Source: Maribacter antarcticus DSM 21422
GTDB lineage: Bacteria; Bacteroidota; Bacteroidia; Flavobacteriales; Flavobacteriaceae
Assembly: GCF_000621125.1 (NCBI RefSeq)
Contig: NZ_KK211214.1
Span: 202,541 to 266,540 of the forward strand
DNA length: 64,000 nucleotides
Direction of reading: 5' to 3'
The translations under genes were made by a program, and so were the position numbers. Positions 63,655-64,000 of the stretch are shown in pieces. How positions within the stretch are numbered: position 1 is the stretch's first letter; each line of letters starts with the position of its first letter. A model generated the notes under the pieces. It saw only the letters and a list, made by a program, of their open reading frames with translations, did not search any database and had not been told where the DNA came from.

Positions 63655-64000
63655 ATGTATACCATGTTTGCATCATTTTTAAGTACTTCTAAAATTCCCA
63701 TAAATCTATTGTTTTTTGGGGTATTCCTTTTGTTGGGATTTAGCGGGTATGGGCAAGATTTTATCAGCATCGACAACCTTACCTTATCTGAAGGTGATGC
63801 GTCCACAACGGCATTTACTTTTACAGTTAGTGTGGATGGCGGCGGCAATGCCGCGTCGGACATCGACTTCGTTTATAATACGGCCGATGGCACTGCGACC
63901 CTATCGGATAATGATTATGTACAAGTGTCTGGCGGTAGCGGTACGATAACCGCTGGCACCCCAAGCACGACGGTAACCGTGCAAGTTAACGGAGACACGA
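63655..64000 (+). CDS. Exported Calx-beta domain protein, N-terminal part (runs off the window)
   Basis: The open frame starts at ATG 63655 (or 63664) and continues past the window end; 115 residues are visible. A signal peptide (hydrophobic LLFFGVFLLLGFSGYGQ, about 18-35) is followed by ISIDNLTLSEGDASTTAF and TFTVSVDGG, the start of a Calx-beta domain, with ADGTAT-LSDNDYV of the same family. Calx-beta domains bind calcium and occur in large adhesins, often secreted by type IX secretion in Bacteroidota. Base composition rises to 60% GC at 63841-63900, against 42% in the last full line of fabD. Whether this is a giant repeat protein cannot be told from the fragment. Confidence 0.8.
   Translation, partial: MYTMFASFLSTSKIPINLLFFGVFLLLGFSGYGQDFISIDNLTLSEGDASTTAFTFTVSVDGGGNAASDIDFVYNTADGTATLSDNDYVQVSGGSGTITAGTPSTTVTVQVNGDT

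Noticed and set aside
1..64000. CRISPR array, defence island or prophage
   Set aside because: No regularly spaced repeats, cas genes, integrases or phage structural genes were seen in the window.

Overview
The window is about 64 kb of AT-rich DNA (roughly 40% GC) from the chromosome of a Bacteroidota bacterium, almost certainly a marine-type member of the Flavobacteriaceae. Evidence: a very large SprA (gliding motility / type IX secretion), a PorP/SprF-type outer-membrane protein, an alternative complex III (ACIII) respiratory cluster of the Bacteroidota type, and -7 promoter boxes of the form TAnnTTTG instead of E. coli -10 boxes. Shine-Dalgarno sequences are not conspicuous. No tRNA, rRNA, CRISPR array, transposase or prophage gene was seen. 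Most of the region is core genome.

Layout. 1-3.5 kb: end of nusA, then infB. 3.5-3.9 kb: a SPOR-domain protein on the minus strand. 4.1-15.8 kb: the ACIII-cytochrome oxidase operon actA-actB-actC-actD-actE-actF-coxB-coxA, ended by a strong hairpin. 15.9-19.1 kb: a GIN-domain (DUF2807) exported protein and a large acyl-CoA oxidase-like enzyme (minus). 19.2-22.4 kb: translationally coupled ruvB, cytochrome P450 and queG. 22.6-26.3 kb: an MFS transporter and a malic enzyme/phosphotransacetylase fusion. 26.4-35.9 kb: ruvA, sprA, gcvH, a VanZ-like protein and a TonB-like energy transducer. 36.1-41.5 kb: second respiratory locus (ctaB, two subunit III genes, subunit IV, a cysteine-free thioredoxin-like protein, SCO, DUF420, a small CxxC membrane protein). 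41.6-51.2 kb: MacB-like efflux cluster in the order permease-permease-adaptor-ATPase-permease-permease-adaptor-TolC. 51.3-58.7 kb: tsaB, mscS, a DUF255 thioredoxin-domain protein, a decayed dodecin gene, an Nfu-type Fe-S protein, a PorP/SprF protein and a VWA lipoprotein. 59-64 kb: LytS/LytTR two-component system, gamma-carbonic anhydrase-like protein, fabD, and the start of a Calx-beta surface protein that runs off the window.

How it fits together. ACIII oxidises menaquinol and passes electrons through c-type hemes to the aa3/caa3-type oxidase encoded directly downstream. The remaining oxidase subunits and assembly factors (heme O synthase, SCO, DUF420) sit 20 kb away in their own operon, so the complete chain is built from two loci. 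SprA and the PorP/SprF protein belong to type IX secretion, and the truncated Calx-beta protein at the right edge could be a client of such a pathway (inference).

Most unusual points: a dodecin pseudogene with three lesions (55,050-55,226); a helix-hairpin-helix tail on ActC; a six-heme ActA that carries its own monoheme domain; a cysteine-free SCO-like paralogue beside the intact SCO; a duplicated efflux module with one ATPase; a P450 locked between ruvB and queG; and a receptor-like histidine kinase with a carboxypeptidase-regulatory-like domain. I found no clearly novel defence or mobile system.
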